From Micromonospora chaiyaphumensis (GTDB lineage: Bacteria; Actinomycetota; Actinomycetes; Mycobacteriales; Micromonosporaceae), in assembly GCF_900091435.1 (NCBI RefSeq), contig NZ_FMCS01000014.1:105380-169379 (forward strand): DNA of 64,000 bases. The letters are read 5' to 3'. Made by a program: the position numbers and the translations under genes. The notes beneath the pieces were generated by a model. That model worked only from the letters and a program-made list of their open reading frames with translations. It was not told the origin of the DNA and made no database searches. Positions 17,433 through 26,258 of the stretch are shown in pieces. Position 1 is the stretch's first letter. Each line of letters begins with the position of its first letter.

Positions 17433-18467
17433 TCACGGACGGAAACAGGTGGGGCTCGCCACCGGAACCGGCTCCCCCACGGGCTCGGGCACCCCGGTGA
17501 CCGGATCCACCCGGAAGATCCTGATCATGTCGGCGCGCTCGTCGGCCACATAGAGGTGCTCCCCGGTCAGGGCGAAGTGCCGCGGCCACCCGCCCCCGGT
17601 GTCCACCTCGGCCACCAACTCGGGCGCCTCCCCCGCCAGGGCGAAGACCGCGACGGTGCCCACCCCCCGGTTGCCCACGTAGAGGAAGCGCCCGTCCGGC
17701 CCGATGGCGACCTCGGAGGGCTGCACGTGCCCGGCCCGGCCGCTGGCGTCGACCCGCACCCGCTGGTGCAACCCGTCCGGGGTCACGTCGTAGGCGGTGA
17801 CCGTGGCGTCCAGCTCGCCGACCAGCCAGCAGCGCCGCCCGTCGGGGTGCCGGGCCAGGTGCCGGGGCCCCGCGCCGGCGGGCGTCCGCAGCCGGGGGGC
17901 GCGCGGCACCAGCCGCCCCGAGGCGACGTCGAGGTCGTACCGGTAGACCGAGTCGGTGCCCAGGTCGACGGCGAGCAGCGGCCCGCCGGCCGGGTCGGGC
18001 GAGACCATGTGGCAGTGCGCCTGCTCCTGACGCTCGGGGTCGGCGCCGTGCCCCTCATGCCGGACCAGGTCGCTGCGGTCCCCCGGCACCCCGTCGGGGT
18101 CGAGCGGGAACACCGCCACGCTGCCGCCGCCGTAGTTCGCCACGAACAGGTGCCGCCCGTCCTGCGCCACCGCCAGATGGCAGGGCTCCGCCCCGCCGGT
18201 CGGGCGTACACCGATCGGGTCGAGGTCACCGCCCGGGTCGACCCGGAAGGCGCTGACCTGCCCCTCGGCCAGCTCGTTGACCGCGTAGAGCACCGGCAGC
18301 GCCGGGTGCCGCACGAGGAACGACGGCGCCGGGGTGACCGCCACCGTGCCGAGCAGGGTCAACTCGCCGGTCGCCGGATCGCGCCGGGCGGCGACGATGC
18401 CCTCGGCCCGCCCGCCCGTGTCCGCCGTGTAGCCCCCGATGTGGACGATCGCGTCCTGCCCGGTCAC
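17433..18467 (-). CDS. Lactonase family protein (seven-bladed beta-propeller)
   Basis: A 344-residue protein of the 6-phosphogluconolactonase-like beta-propeller family, expected to hydrolyse a sugar lactone. Propeller blades repeat patterns such as LFVANYGGGSVAVFPLD, LLAVDLGTDSVYRYDLD and FLYVGNRGVGTVAVF. Family-conserved HCHMVSPDP and GAGPRHLARHPDG are present. The frame is open to 18491, but GTG 18467 is preceded by GGAAGG at eight bases, so I prefer it. No signal peptide is seen. It stands alone between the VWA gene and the conservon, both on the same strand. Exact substrate cannot be read from sequence. Confidence 0.85.
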   Translation of the reverse strand: MTGQDAIVHIGGYTADTGGRAEGIVAARRDPATGELTLLGTVAVTPAPSFLVRHPALPVLYAVNELAEGQVSAFRVDPGGDLDPIGVRPTGGAEPCHLAVAQDGRHLFVANYGGGSVAVFPLDPDGVPGDRSDLVRHEGHGADPERQEQAHCHMVSPDPAGGPLLAVDLGTDSVYRYDLDVASGRLVPRAPRLRTPAGAGPRHLARHPDGRRCWLVGELDATVTAYDVTPDGLHQRVRVDASGRAGHVQPSEVAIGPDGRFLYVGNRGVGTVAVFALAGEAPELVAEVDTGGGWPRHFALTGEHLYVADERADMIRIFRVDPVTGVPEPVGEPVPVASPTCFRP

Positions 18468-18574
18468 CGTTCCCACCTTCCGCCGTCCCACCGTCGATCA
18501 AACCAGAGGCTTCCCGGTGAGCCGCCCGGTTAGGCGTCATTCCCGGCGCCGGTTTCCGGGCGGGGCCGGGCCGT

Positions 18575-18592
18575 GCCGGTCGGCGGACCGGC
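18575..18592 (-). terminator. Short hairpin after the conservon operon
   Basis: GCCGGTC and GACCGGC form a 7-bp stem with a GGCG loop, extendable by wobble pairs, directly after the cvnD stop codon. Confidence 0.4.
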
Positions 18593-18593
18593 G

Positions 18594-19196
18594 TCAGCCC
18601 ACCGGCACGGGCTCGCCGCGCTGCCGCGCGACGTGCTCGACCAGCGAGATCAGCACCAGCTTCCCGGACTGCCGGTCCCGGGCGTCGCACAGCACCAGCG
18701 GCACGTCCGGGTCCAGGTCCAGGGCGTCGCGGACCGCCTCCAGGCCGAACCGGCGCGACCCGTCGAAGCAGTTGACCCCCACCACGAAGGGAATGCCCCG
18801 CTGCTCGAAGTAGTCGATCGAGGGGAAGCAGTCGGCCAACCGGCGGGTGTCGGCGAGCACCACGGCGCCGAGCGCCCCGAACGCCAGCTCGTCCCAGAGG
18901 AACCAGAACCGGTCCTGGCCCGGGGTGCCGAACAGGTAGACCTGGAGGTCGTCGTTGATGGTGATCCGGCCGAAGTCCATGGCCACGGTGGTGGTCGACT
19001 TCTGCTCGACCCCGGAGACGTCGTCGGTGCCGATGCCGGCGCCGGTCAGCACCTCCTCGGTCTGCAGCGGCCGGACCTCGCTCAACGCGCTCACCAGCGT
19101 CGTCTTGCCCGCGCCGAAGCCACCGGCGATGAGGATCTTCAGAGCCAGCGGCACCCGCGGCGCGGCCGGCTCCCGGTCATAGCGCACGGAGTCCAC
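18594..19196 (-). CDS. cvnD: CvnD-type small GTPase (conservon component D)
   Basis: GTP-binding protein of 200 residues, the last gene of a four-gene conservon. The P-loop is GGFGAGKTT (25-33), the switch/G3 region reads FGTPGQDRF, and the base-recognition motif is the VNCFD variant usual in this family. In conservons the GTPase is thought to relay signals from the kinase-like CvnA at the membrane, analogous to eukaryotic G-protein modules. GTG 19196 overlaps the DUF742 gene by 20 bases and has AAGG nine bases upstream; GTG 19187 is the alternative. A hairpin follows the stop. Confidence 0.92.
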   Translation of the reverse strand: MDSVRYDREPAAPRVPLALKILIAGGFGAGKTTLVSALSEVRPLQTEEVLTGAGIGTDDVSGVEQKSTTTVAMDFGRITINDDLQVYLFGTPGQDRFWFLWDELAFGALGAVVLADTRRLADCFPSIDYFEQRGIPFVVGVNCFDGSRRFGLEAVRDALDLDPDVPLVLCDARDRQSGKLVLISLVEHVARQRGEPVPVG

Positions 19197-19563
19197 TGAC
19201 CACCGCCTTGAGGATGTTGTCGTCGGGCAGGTGGGCGGCGGCCGGCCGGCGCACCGTGACGAGCCCACGGGCGAGGAGGTCGCCGAGCAGCACCCGGACC
19301 ACGCCGACGGCGAGATCCAGGTCCGCGGCGAGGTCGGCCACGGCCACCGGGCGGCGGGCCAGCTCGGCGAGGCGTCGGTGCTCCGGCTGGAGACCGGGCA
19401 CGGCGGCCGGGTCGGCCCCCGGCGTGGTCAGCACGAACGCGACCAGGTCGAAGCCGTCGACCGGCGGGCGCACCCGGCCGCCGGTCACGGTGTACGGGCG
19501 CACCACGGGGCCGGCGGCGGCGTCCAGCCACTCGTGCTGAGGGCCCGGCGGCTCAGCCCGCAT
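19177..19563 (-). CDS. cvnC: DUF742 protein (conservon component C)
   Basis: A 128-residue DUF742 protein with a predicted winged-helix fold. The N-terminal VRPYTVTGGRVRP motif and LPDDNILKAVVSGLRAL end are typical. It overlaps the roadblock gene by 11 bases and the GTPase gene by about 20, so all four products are translationally coupled. In studied conservons CvnC acts with CvnB in a membrane-proximal complex; its biochemical role is not established. ATG 19563 is the start. Confidence 0.92.
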   Translation of the reverse strand: MRAEPPGPQHEWLDAAAGPVVRPYTVTGGRVRPPVDGFDLVAFVLTTPGADPAAVPGLQPEHRRLAELARRPVAVADLAADLDLAVGVVRVLLGDLLARGLVTVRRPAAAHLPDDNILKAVVSGLRAL

Positions 19564-19969
19564 CGGTCGCCGCCGCGCGGGCGGGTGCGCTGAGGTTCTC
19601 GCCGACCCGGATGACCAGCATCGCCATCTCGTACGCCACCAGGCCGATGTCGGCGTCGGCGTCGCTCACCACCGCCAGGCAGGCGCCCTGCCCGGCGGCC
19701 GTGACGAACAGGTACGCCGTCTCCATCTCCACCACGGTCTGCCGGACCGCGCCGCCACCCACGTGCCGGGTGGCCCCCTTGGCGAGGCTGGAGAACCCGG
19801 AGGCCAGGGCGCAGAGGTGTTCCGCGTCGGTGCGGTCCAGGTCGGCGGACGCGCCGAGCAGGAGGCCGTCCGCCGAGAGCACCACCGCCTGGCGGGCGCC
19901 CGGCACCCGCTCCACCAGGTCGTCGAGCAACCAGTCGAGATCGGCGTTCTGCCGCGTCGTGTGCACCAC
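19553..19969 (-). CDS. cvnB: Roadblock/LC7 domain protein (conservon component B)
   Basis: A 138-residue roadblock/LC7 protein, a family that often regulates GTPase nucleotide state. The fold is covered by LDWLLDDLVERVPGARQAVVLSADGLLLGAS and LASGFSSLAKGATRHVGGGAVRQTVVEME. Tandem GTG codons occur at the start; the first (19969) overlaps the cvnA stop by one base, with AGAGGG seven bases upstream. Expected partner of CvnD. Confidence 0.93.
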   Translation of the reverse strand: MVHTTRQNADLDWLLDDLVERVPGARQAVVLSADGLLLGASADLDRTDAEHLCALASGFSSLAKGATRHVGGGAVRQTVVEMETAYLFVTAAGQGACLAVVSDADADIGLVAYEMAMLVIRVGENLSAPARAAATDAG

Positions 19970-22422
19970 TAGGCGTCCCTCTCAGTAGCGGTTCGATGAT
20001 CCGGAGCCGCCGCCGGTTCGGGCGGGGAGGGCTCGGCGGCCCGGGTGCGGGCCGCGTCGGTGGACGGAGCGCCGGCCCGATCCGGGGCGGCGGTGCGGTC
20101 GTCGGCCGATCCACCGGTCGCCGTCGGGGCGGGGCCGCGGCGGTCGGCGGCGGGGTCGGCAGCCGCCGCGGGGGCGGAGTTGCGGCGGTCGGCGGCGTCG
20201 CGGGCGCCGTCGCGGCGGCCGCGCGCGGTGCCGGCCTGGAGCGCGGACATGGCCCGGCGGGCCTCCTCGGGCGGACGGTGCGCCGGGTTGTCCGCGACGA
20301 CCGGCCGGGGGCGGGCCGCCGGCCCGCGCCGGCGGACCCGGCGGGGCAGGCCGTCGCCGTCCGCCGGCGTCTCCACGGCCGAGGCACGACCCGCGGGCAG
20401 CGGTACGACCGCCGACTCGGGCCGGTCCCGGCCCGGCCGGGCGGCCCGCGTGCGAGGGACCGTGCCCAGCCGCGTCACCTTGGCCATCCGCCGGTCGTCG
20501 CGGCCCGAGGACCCGGCGCCCGGGCCGGTCGCACCGATCGCGGGTTCGGCGGTGACCAGGTCCGACGGGACGAACACGGCGGCCGTGATCCCGCCGGGCG
20601 CGGCCGGCCGCAGCTCGACCCGCACGCCGTGCCGGGCGGCCAGCCGGGCGACCACGAAATGGCCCAACCGGGCGCTGTCGGTCGGGTCGAACTCCGGTGC
20701 GCGGGAGAGCTTGCGGTTGGCCTCCGCCAGGGCCGGCGCCGACATGCCGAGCCCCCGGTCGGTGATCTCGATGACGTAGCCCCCGGGCACGGTACGGCCG
20801 CCGACGTCCACCCGGGTTCCCGGCGAGGAGAAGACGGTGGCGTTCTCGAGCAGCTCGGCGAGCAGGTGGATGAGGTCGCCGACGGCGCGGCCGAGCACAC
20901 CGGCCGGCTGGACCTCGCCCACGTCGATCCGGTCGTACGACTCGACCTCCGAGATCGCGCCGCGCACCACGTCGACCGCGGCGACCGGGTTCCGCCAGCC
21001 CCGGCCGGGGGCCGCGCCGGCCAGGATGACCAGGTCCTCGGCGTGCCGCCGGAGCCGGGTGGCCAGGTGGTCGACCTGGAACAGGCCGGCCAGCTCGTCC
21101 GGGTCCTCGGTCCGCCGCTCCAGCCGGTCCAGCAGGGCCAGCTGCCGGTGCACCAGGCCCTGGCTGCGCCGGGCGATGTTCAGGAAGACCTCGTTGAGGC
21201 CGCGGCGCAGGGTGACCTCGTCGACCGCGGCCTGCACGGCCGTGCGCCGCACCTCGTTGAAGGCCCGCCCCACCTGGCCGATCTCGTCGCCGCCGTGGTC
21301 GAGCTCGGGCGCCTCGCGGGCGACGTCGACCACCTCGCCGCGGCGCAGCCGGGCCACCACGTCGGGCAGCCGCTCCTCGGCCATCTCCAGGGCGGCCGTG
21401 CGTACGCCGGTGAGCCGGCGGTCCAGCGACCGGCCGACCCGCAGCGCCACCAGCACGCAGACCACGATGGCGACCAGGCCGAGCACCCCGGCGGCGGCGA
21501 GCCGGACGAGAATCTGGACCGCCATCGGCACGGACCGCTCGGCCAGGGTGTCCGCGCCGTGCAGCTCGAAGTCCCGCAGTCCCTGCCAGACCGCGGCGTG
21601 GCTGGTCTCCCAGGCCCGTATGTCGAAACCGGCCGGCAGGTCCCGGGAGCGGACCAGGGTGTCCTGGAGGGCGCGCAGCCGGACGAAGGCCTCCCCCTCG
21701 GTGAGCCGCTGGTAGTCGGTCCGTTCGGCGGGTGGCAGGTCGGCCACCGCGTTCTCGGCCAGGAAGCGCTGGTTCTCGATGGTGCGAACCAGCTGCTCGT
21801 GCTCGCCGTCGGCGTAGCGACCGGCGGTGACCGCACCGGCCAGCAGCGCGTCGGCCTGGCCGAGCAGCTCCCGGGACCGGCCCAGCCCGGTGAGCGCCAG
21901 CGCCTCCCGGTTGAGCTGGGTGTCGGGCAGCGTGGCCATGGCGGAGAAGGTCTGGAAGGCGGAGCCGATCATTCCGCTGTAGAGCCCCACGGCACCGGCC
22001 TGGTCGACCTTCCGGCCGTCGATGAATCCCCGCCCGGCGGGCAGCGCGTCGAGCGCGGAGACCAGCTGGTCGAGCCGGACGTCGAGCAGGTCGTCGGCCG
22101 CGTCGCGCAGCTTCTCCCCGTCGACCCGGCGACGCAGCTCGGCGATCGCCTGATCGGTGCGGGTGCGCTGCTCGGCCAGCGCGGGCAGGGCGGTGTCGCC
22201 GGCGAGCTGGACGACCGAGAGCCGGCGTTCCCGCTGCAGCTCGGCGACCACGCTCTCACCGGGCCGGCCGAGGTCGTAGAGCAGGGTACGCGCGGCGAGC
22301 AGGTCGAGGGCCGGCCCGAAGGTCAGCGTGGTGGCGAAGATCCAGAGTGCCAGCAGCCCGGTAACCGGACCGATGACCAGCGCGGTCAGCTTGGCGCGGA
22401 TCGGCCAGTCTCGGGTGTTCAT
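19969..22422 (-). CDS. cvnA: Nitrate/nitrite-sensor-like histidine kinase (conservon component A)
   Basis: Membrane sensor of 817 residues heading the conservon. A first membrane segment (about 12-34) and a second (about 305-328) bracket an extracellular nitrate/nitrite-sensing-type helical domain. A HAMP linker follows, then an ATPase domain with the N-box LLAELLENATVFSSPGT and the G-box DRGLGMSAPAL. No convincing H-box phosphoacceptor is obvious, common in CvnA proteins. The last 180 residues are Arg/Ala/Pro-rich and probably disordered. ATG 22422 starts the operon cvnA-B-C-D; genes overlap throughout. No cytochrome P450 (CvnE) follows. Confidence 0.92.
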   Translation of the reverse strand: MNTRDWPIRAKLTALVIGPVTGLLALWIFATTLTFGPALDLLAARTLLYDLGRPGESVVAELQRERRLSVVQLAGDTALPALAEQRTRTDQAIAELRRRVDGEKLRDAADDLLDVRLDQLVSALDALPAGRGFIDGRKVDQAGAVGLYSGMIGSAFQTFSAMATLPDTQLNREALALTGLGRSRELLGQADALLAGAVTAGRYADGEHEQLVRTIENQRFLAENAVADLPPAERTDYQRLTEGEAFVRLRALQDTLVRSRDLPAGFDIRAWETSHAAVWQGLRDFELHGADTLAERSVPMAVQILVRLAAAGVLGLVAIVVCVLVALRVGRSLDRRLTGVRTAALEMAEERLPDVVARLRRGEVVDVAREAPELDHGGDEIGQVGRAFNEVRRTAVQAAVDEVTLRRGLNEVFLNIARRSQGLVHRQLALLDRLERRTEDPDELAGLFQVDHLATRLRRHAEDLVILAGAAPGRGWRNPVAAVDVVRGAISEVESYDRIDVGEVQPAGVLGRAVGDLIHLLAELLENATVFSSPGTRVDVGGRTVPGGYVIEITDRGLGMSAPALAEANRKLSRAPEFDPTDSARLGHFVVARLAARHGVRVELRPAAPGGITAAVFVPSDLVTAEPAIGATGPGAGSSGRDDRRMAKVTRLGTVPRTRAARPGRDRPESAVVPLPAGRASAVETPADGDGLPRRVRRRGPAARPRPVVADNPAHRPPEEARRAMSALQAGTARGRRDGARDAADRRNSAPAAAADPAADRRGPAPTATGGSADDRTAAPDRAGAPSTDAARTRAAEPSPPEPAAAPDHRTATERDA

Positions 22423-22869
22423 CAGACCTCGCCCGGGGGAAGGTGTCGCAGGGGTGACGCCGGCACCCTCCGGAAGGGCCGCGACGCCGGGCCCCGGCCC
22501 GGGCGCCTTGGGCAGGATACGTAATCCCAGCCGGATGCACTACCGGCCGTCTCGCCCCTCACTACGGTCCGGAATGTTCGCAGTGGACACCGATGGACGA
22601 GAACGCCCCGCCGGAAGGGACCGGCGGGGCGTTCGTCCAAAAGGGGCGTCGCGAGGAGACCTCCGGGGCCGCGGCCGGGCCGCCCGGCGACCGACCGCGA
22701 CCGGTGCGGACGGCCGGATCGGTGCCGCTCGGCCACCCCGGCCGCGTTTCCTGGAGTGACTCCACTTTCCGCGTCCGGCGCACGGCGGCACGACCGTCGC
22801 AGGAAAGTGCCCCCGATCGGGATTGGCGATCACAAGGCGGAGGGAATACCAGCGGGCGAAGGAGGAGCC
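22423..22869. other. 447-base divergent intergenic region with an orphan hairpin
   Basis: No supported gene. It must hold the promoters of cvnA (leftward) and of the paired unknown genes (rightward). A perfect 14-bp stem (22601-22614, GAACGCCCCGCCGG, with 22621-22634; 6-base loop) lies in the middle, away from any stop codon, so it could end a small RNA or act as a transcription boundary. Confidence 0.5.
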
Positions 22870-23475
22870 ATGTCGCCCACGCAGGTAGTCGTCATAGTCA
22901 TCGTCGTTGTGGTGCTCGCGGCGCTGGCCGCAGTGGCCGTGGTCGCCAGCCGCCGCCGGGCCCTCAGGCAGCGCTTCGGCCCCGAGTACGACCGGGCCGT
23001 CGCCGAGCAGGACAGCCGCGGCGCCGCCGAGCGGGAGCTGCGGGAGCGGGAGCGTCGCCACGCCGAGCTGGAGCTGACCCCGCTCAGCCCGGAGTCCCGC
23101 GCCCGGTACGCCGCCGCCTGGGAGGAACTCCAGGTGCGTTTCGTCGACTCCCCCGCCGAAACCGTCGGCGACGCCGACGAACTGGTCACCCGGCTGATCG
23201 CGGAACGTGGATACCCCACCGGGGACTTCTCGGAACAGATCGCCCACCTCTCCGTCGAGCACGCCCGCACCCTCACCCACTACCGCGACGCCCACGACAT
23301 CCGGCTGCGCAACGAGCGGGGCGAGGCCGGCACCGAGGATCTCCGGCAGGCCCTCGTGCACTACCGGGCCCTCTTCGCCGACCTGCTCGGCGAGGACCCG
23401 GTCGGGCACCAGCCACCGGCGCAGCGCCACCCCGAGCCCGACCCCGACCACGAGCACGACGCCACGAGCCGCTGA
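22870..23475 (+). CDS. Single-pass membrane protein of unknown function, RFVD-type domain
   Basis: A 201-residue protein I do not recognise by function. Residues 4-26 form one membrane helix, followed by a basic stretch (SRRRALRQR), a charged helical linker, and a helical domain (about 78-175) with W84-E-E-L-Q-V-R-F-V-D. The C-terminus is His/Asp/Pro-rich. The same W-x-x-L/V-Q-x-RFVD-x-P pattern occurs at the C-terminus of the next gene's product, and both domains end with a similar Y-R-x-x-x-x-x-L-L/V-G segment, so the two are probably homologous. ATG 22870 has GGAGGAG upstream; an in-frame extension to 22756 is unlikely. The next gene starts 13 bases later. Confidence 0.8.
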   Translation: MSPTQVVVIVIVVVVLAALAAVAVVASRRRALRQRFGPEYDRAVAEQDSRGAAERELRERERRHAELELTPLSPESRARYAAAWEELQVRFVDSPAETVGDADELVTRLIAERGYPTGDFSEQIAHLSVEHARTLTHYRDAHDIRLRNERGEAGTEDLRQALVHYRALFADLLGEDPVGHQPPAQRHPEPDPDHEHDATSR

Positions 23476-23488
23476 GGAGGCCGCCGCC

Positions 23489-24457
23489 ATGCGTCAGGAA
23501 GAGCAGCAGGTCACGCAGGACCAGGACCATCCCGAGGCCGTCCGGTCCACTCCCGTGCCGGTCCCGCCACCGGGCGACCGGACCGCCGGCGACGGGACCG
23601 AGGCCGACCGGTCCGCCCGGGCCGAGGTGCCCGAGGACGCGCTCGACGACCGGGGCACCTTCGACGACCCGGCGGTCGCCGGCGAGCGCGCCGACCGCGA
23701 GGACGCGGAACTCGACGAGACCCGGGCGTACGACGCCCGGGAGCTCCGCGACGCGGAGGCCGCCGACGCCGACGACCGGCCGGTGTACCACGACCCGGCG
23801 CCGCTGCCGACCACCTTCGGCGCGGCCACGGTGGGCGACGCGGTGGCCGCCTCCGCGATGGCCAGCGGGCGGCCCGAGGACGAGCGGGACCCGCGCGGCG
23901 AGGACACCGCCGCGCCGGGCGACGGCGCTCCCGGGCGGACCGACGCGTTCGACGACGAGCGGGCCGACCCGACGGCGGGCGACCGGCTGCACGACCCGGA
24001 CCGCTGGGAGGCGGCCCACTCCGGCGCGGCGCGCGACGACGCCGAGGCCGCCGCCGGGGCCGGGTACGGCAGCGCCGAGCCGGCGATGGTCGACCCGGAC
24101 ACCAGCACCGCGGCGGCCGGCGCGGCCGCGGGCGGCGCCGCGGCGCTGGCCGGCGCGGCCCGGCCGACACCGGGCGCGGTGCCGGCGGACGCGGCGACGC
24201 TCTTCGCTCCGGAGACCGCCCAGGACTTCCGGGACCGCTGGCGGGACGTCCAGCTCCGCTTCGTGGACGACCCGCGGGCCGCGGTCGGCGAGGCGCAGTC
24301 CCTGGTGGAGGAGGCGATCGAGGCTCTCTCCGCCGCGCTGCGCGAGCAGAAGACCAAGCTGGGCGGCTGGCAGGAGTCCGGCTCGTCCGACACCGAGCAG
24401 CTCCGGGTGGCCGTGCGTGGCTACCGCGATTTCCTGGACCGGGTGCTCGGTCGCTGA
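23489..24457 (+). CDS. Acidic low-complexity protein with C-terminal RFVD-type domain
   Basis: A 322-residue protein of unknown function. Residues 1-230 are strongly acidic and Asp/Glu/Ala/Arg-rich (likely disordered), with an Ala/Gly-rich patch near 215. Residues about 247-322 form a compact helical domain, beginning FRDRWRDVQLRFVDDP and ending VRGYRDFLDRVLGR, which matches the domain of the upstream membrane protein. ATG 23489 has GAGGAGG nine bases upstream, and the gene is in an operon with its neighbour. A strong hairpin terminator follows. The disordered tail plus shared domain suggests that the two proteins interact; this is inference. Confidence 0.8.
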   Translation: MRQEEQQVTQDQDHPEAVRSTPVPVPPPGDRTAGDGTEADRSARAEVPEDALDDRGTFDDPAVAGERADREDAELDETRAYDARELRDAEAADADDRPVYHDPAPLPTTFGAATVGDAVAASAMASGRPEDERDPRGEDTAAPGDGAPGRTDAFDDERADPTAGDRLHDPDRWEAAHSGAARDDAEAAAGAGYGSAEPAMVDPDTSTAAAGAAAGGAAALAGAARPTPGAVPADAATLFAPETAQDFRDRWRDVQLRFVDDPRAAVGEAQSLVEEAIEALSAALREQKTKLGGWQESGSSDTEQLRVAVRGYRDFLDRVLGR

Positions 24458-24468
24458 CCGAAATCCCG

Positions 24469-24503
24469 ACGGAGCCCCGGCCGGTGGACGGCCGGGGCTC
24501 CGT
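24469..24503 (+). terminator. Terminator hairpin after the RFVD gene pair
   Basis: A perfect 15-bp stem (24469-24483, ACGGAGCCCCGGCCG, with 24489-24503) and 5-base loop starts 11 bases after the stop codon. Confidence 0.75.
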
Positions 24504-24586
24504 CGTCCGTGACGGACGGCACTCCGGGCATGAAAATTCGCAAAGTGGGTACCTGCGGCGCAGCGTCGTGGCGGAGGGAGCACGGT

Positions 24587-26242
24587 ATGGGTGGCGGTCT
24601 TCGGTTGAACATGAACGCCCTGGACTACCTGATCCTGGCGCTCTACTTCGTCACGGTGCTCGGCGTCGGCTTCGCCGCGCGGCGGGCCATCCGCACCAGT
24701 GTCGACTTCTTCCTCTCCGGGCGGTCGCTGCCCGCCTGGGTCACCGGCCTCGCGTTCGTCTCGGCGAACCTGGGTGCCCTGGAGATCATCGGCATGGCGG
24801 CCAACGGCGCCCAGTACGGCGCCATGACGGTCCACTACTACTGGATCGGCGCCGTGCCGGCGATGGTCTTCCTGGGCATCGTGATGATGCCCTTCTACTA
24901 CGGCTCGAAGGTGCGCAGCGTCCCCGAGTACCTGCGGCTGCGCTTCAACCGCCCGACCCACCTGCTCAACGCGATCAGCTTCGCCGTGGCCCAGGTGCTG
25001 ATCGCTGGGGTGAACCTCTACGCGCTCGCGCTGATCATGCAGGCGCTGCTCGGCTGGCCGCTCTGGGTGGCGATCGTCGTCGGCGCGGCGATCGTGCTGG
25101 CGTACATCACGGTCGGTGGTCTCTCCGGCGCGATCTACAACGAGGTGCTCCAGTTCTTCGTGATCATCGCGGGCCTGGTGCCGATCACCGTGATCGGCCT
25201 CGTGAAGGTCGGCGGCGTGAGCGGCCTCATGGACGCGGTGCGGGACTCCAAGCTCGGCGAGGCCGGGCTGCACGCCTGGCAGGGCACCGGCAGCACGGAC
25301 AACCCGCTCGGCGCGCACTGGCTGGGCATCGTCTTCGGCCTCGGCTTCGTGCTCTCGTTCGGCTACTGGACCACCAACTTCGCCGAGGTGCAGCGCGCCC
25401 TGTCCGCCCGAAACATGAGCGCGGCCCGCCGGACGCCGATCATCGGCGCGTACCCGAAGCTGCTCATCCCGCTGGTCACCGTGATCCCCGGTCTCATCGC
25501 CCTGGTCACCGTCAAGGGACTCGGCGCCGAGGAGGGTGACCTGGTCTACAACAACGCGATCCCGCTGCTCATGCGCGACCTGCTGCCCAACGGGGTGCTC
25601 GGCATCGCGGTCACCGGCCTGGTGGCCTCGTTCATGGCCGGCATGGCCGCCAACGTCAGCGGTTTCAACACCGTGTTCACCTACGACATCTGGCAGGCGT
25701 ACTTCCGGCGGGACCGCCCGGACGACTACTACGTGCGGGTGGGCCGGATCGCCACCGTGGTCGCCGTGGTGGTCGGCATCGGCACGGCCTTCATCGCGGC
25801 CGGGTTCAGCAACATCATGAACTACATCCAGGCCCTGTTCTCGGTGTTCAACGCCCCGCTCTTCGGCACCTTCATCATCGGCATGTTCTGGAAGCGGATG
25901 ACCCCGCTGGCCGGTTTCTGGTCGCTGCTGTCGGGCACCGTCGTGGCGATCGTGATCTACCTGCTCCACCTGGCCGACGTCCTCCACTTCAACTCGGACC
26001 TGGAGGAGAGCTTCTGGGGCGCCGGCCTCGCCTTCGTGACGGTCGCCGTCGTGGCGGCCATCCTCACCCCGCTGACCCGGCCGAAGCGCAGCGACGAGCT
26101 GACCGGCCTGGTCTACGGCATGAGCGACGCCACGCTGAAGGACGACTCGCTGGCCGGCGACGCCGCCTGGTACCGCTCCCCGGTGCTGCTCGGCGTGATC
26201 GCGGTGGTCCTCGCCGCCCTCTTCTACATCCCGGTCTTCTGA
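24587..26242 (+). CDS. Sodium:solute symporter (SSS family)
   Basis: Membrane symporter of 551 residues with about thirteen to fourteen membrane helices, importing a small solute with sodium. SSS features include DFFLSGRSLPAWVTGLAFVSANL in the first helices, VGGLSGAIYNEVLQFFVI (family signature region) and GFNTVFTYDIWQAY. It resembles the sugar (SGLT-like) branch, but the substrate cannot be fixed from sequence. ATG 24587 has GGAGGGAG six bases upstream; the frame is open to 24509 without a better site. It is followed after 16 bases by a small membrane protein in the same direction, probably co-expressed. Confidence 0.9.
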   Translation: MGGGLRLNMNALDYLILALYFVTVLGVGFAARRAIRTSVDFFLSGRSLPAWVTGLAFVSANLGALEIIGMAANGAQYGAMTVHYYWIGAVPAMVFLGIVMMPFYYGSKVRSVPEYLRLRFNRPTHLLNAISFAVAQVLIAGVNLYALALIMQALLGWPLWVAIVVGAAIVLAYITVGGLSGAIYNEVLQFFVIIAGLVPITVIGLVKVGGVSGLMDAVRDSKLGEAGLHAWQGTGSTDNPLGAHWLGIVFGLGFVLSFGYWTTNFAEVQRALSARNMSAARRTPIIGAYPKLLIPLVTVIPGLIALVTVKGLGAEEGDLVYNNAIPLLMRDLLPNGVLGIAVTGLVASFMAGMAANVSGFNTVFTYDIWQAYFRRDRPDDYYVRVGRIATVVAVVVGIGTAFIAAGFSNIMNYIQALFSVFNAPLFGTFIIGMFWKRMTPLAGFWSLLSGTVVAIVIYLLHLADVLHFNSDLEESFWGAGLAFVTVAVVAAILTPLTRPKRSDELTGLVYGMSDATLKDDSLAGDAAWYRSPVLLGVIAVVLAALFYIPVF

Positions 26243-26258
26243 GGAAGGGACGCACGCC

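Noticed and set aside
22562..22783. A 73-codon minus-strand ORF in the cvnA upstream region
   Set aside because: No ribosome site or recognisable domain, and the orphan hairpin lies inside it; more likely non-coding.
22423..22869. A known riboswitch class upstream of the RFVD genes
   Set aside because: I could not match the conserved elements of any riboswitch I know; only a simple hairpin is present.
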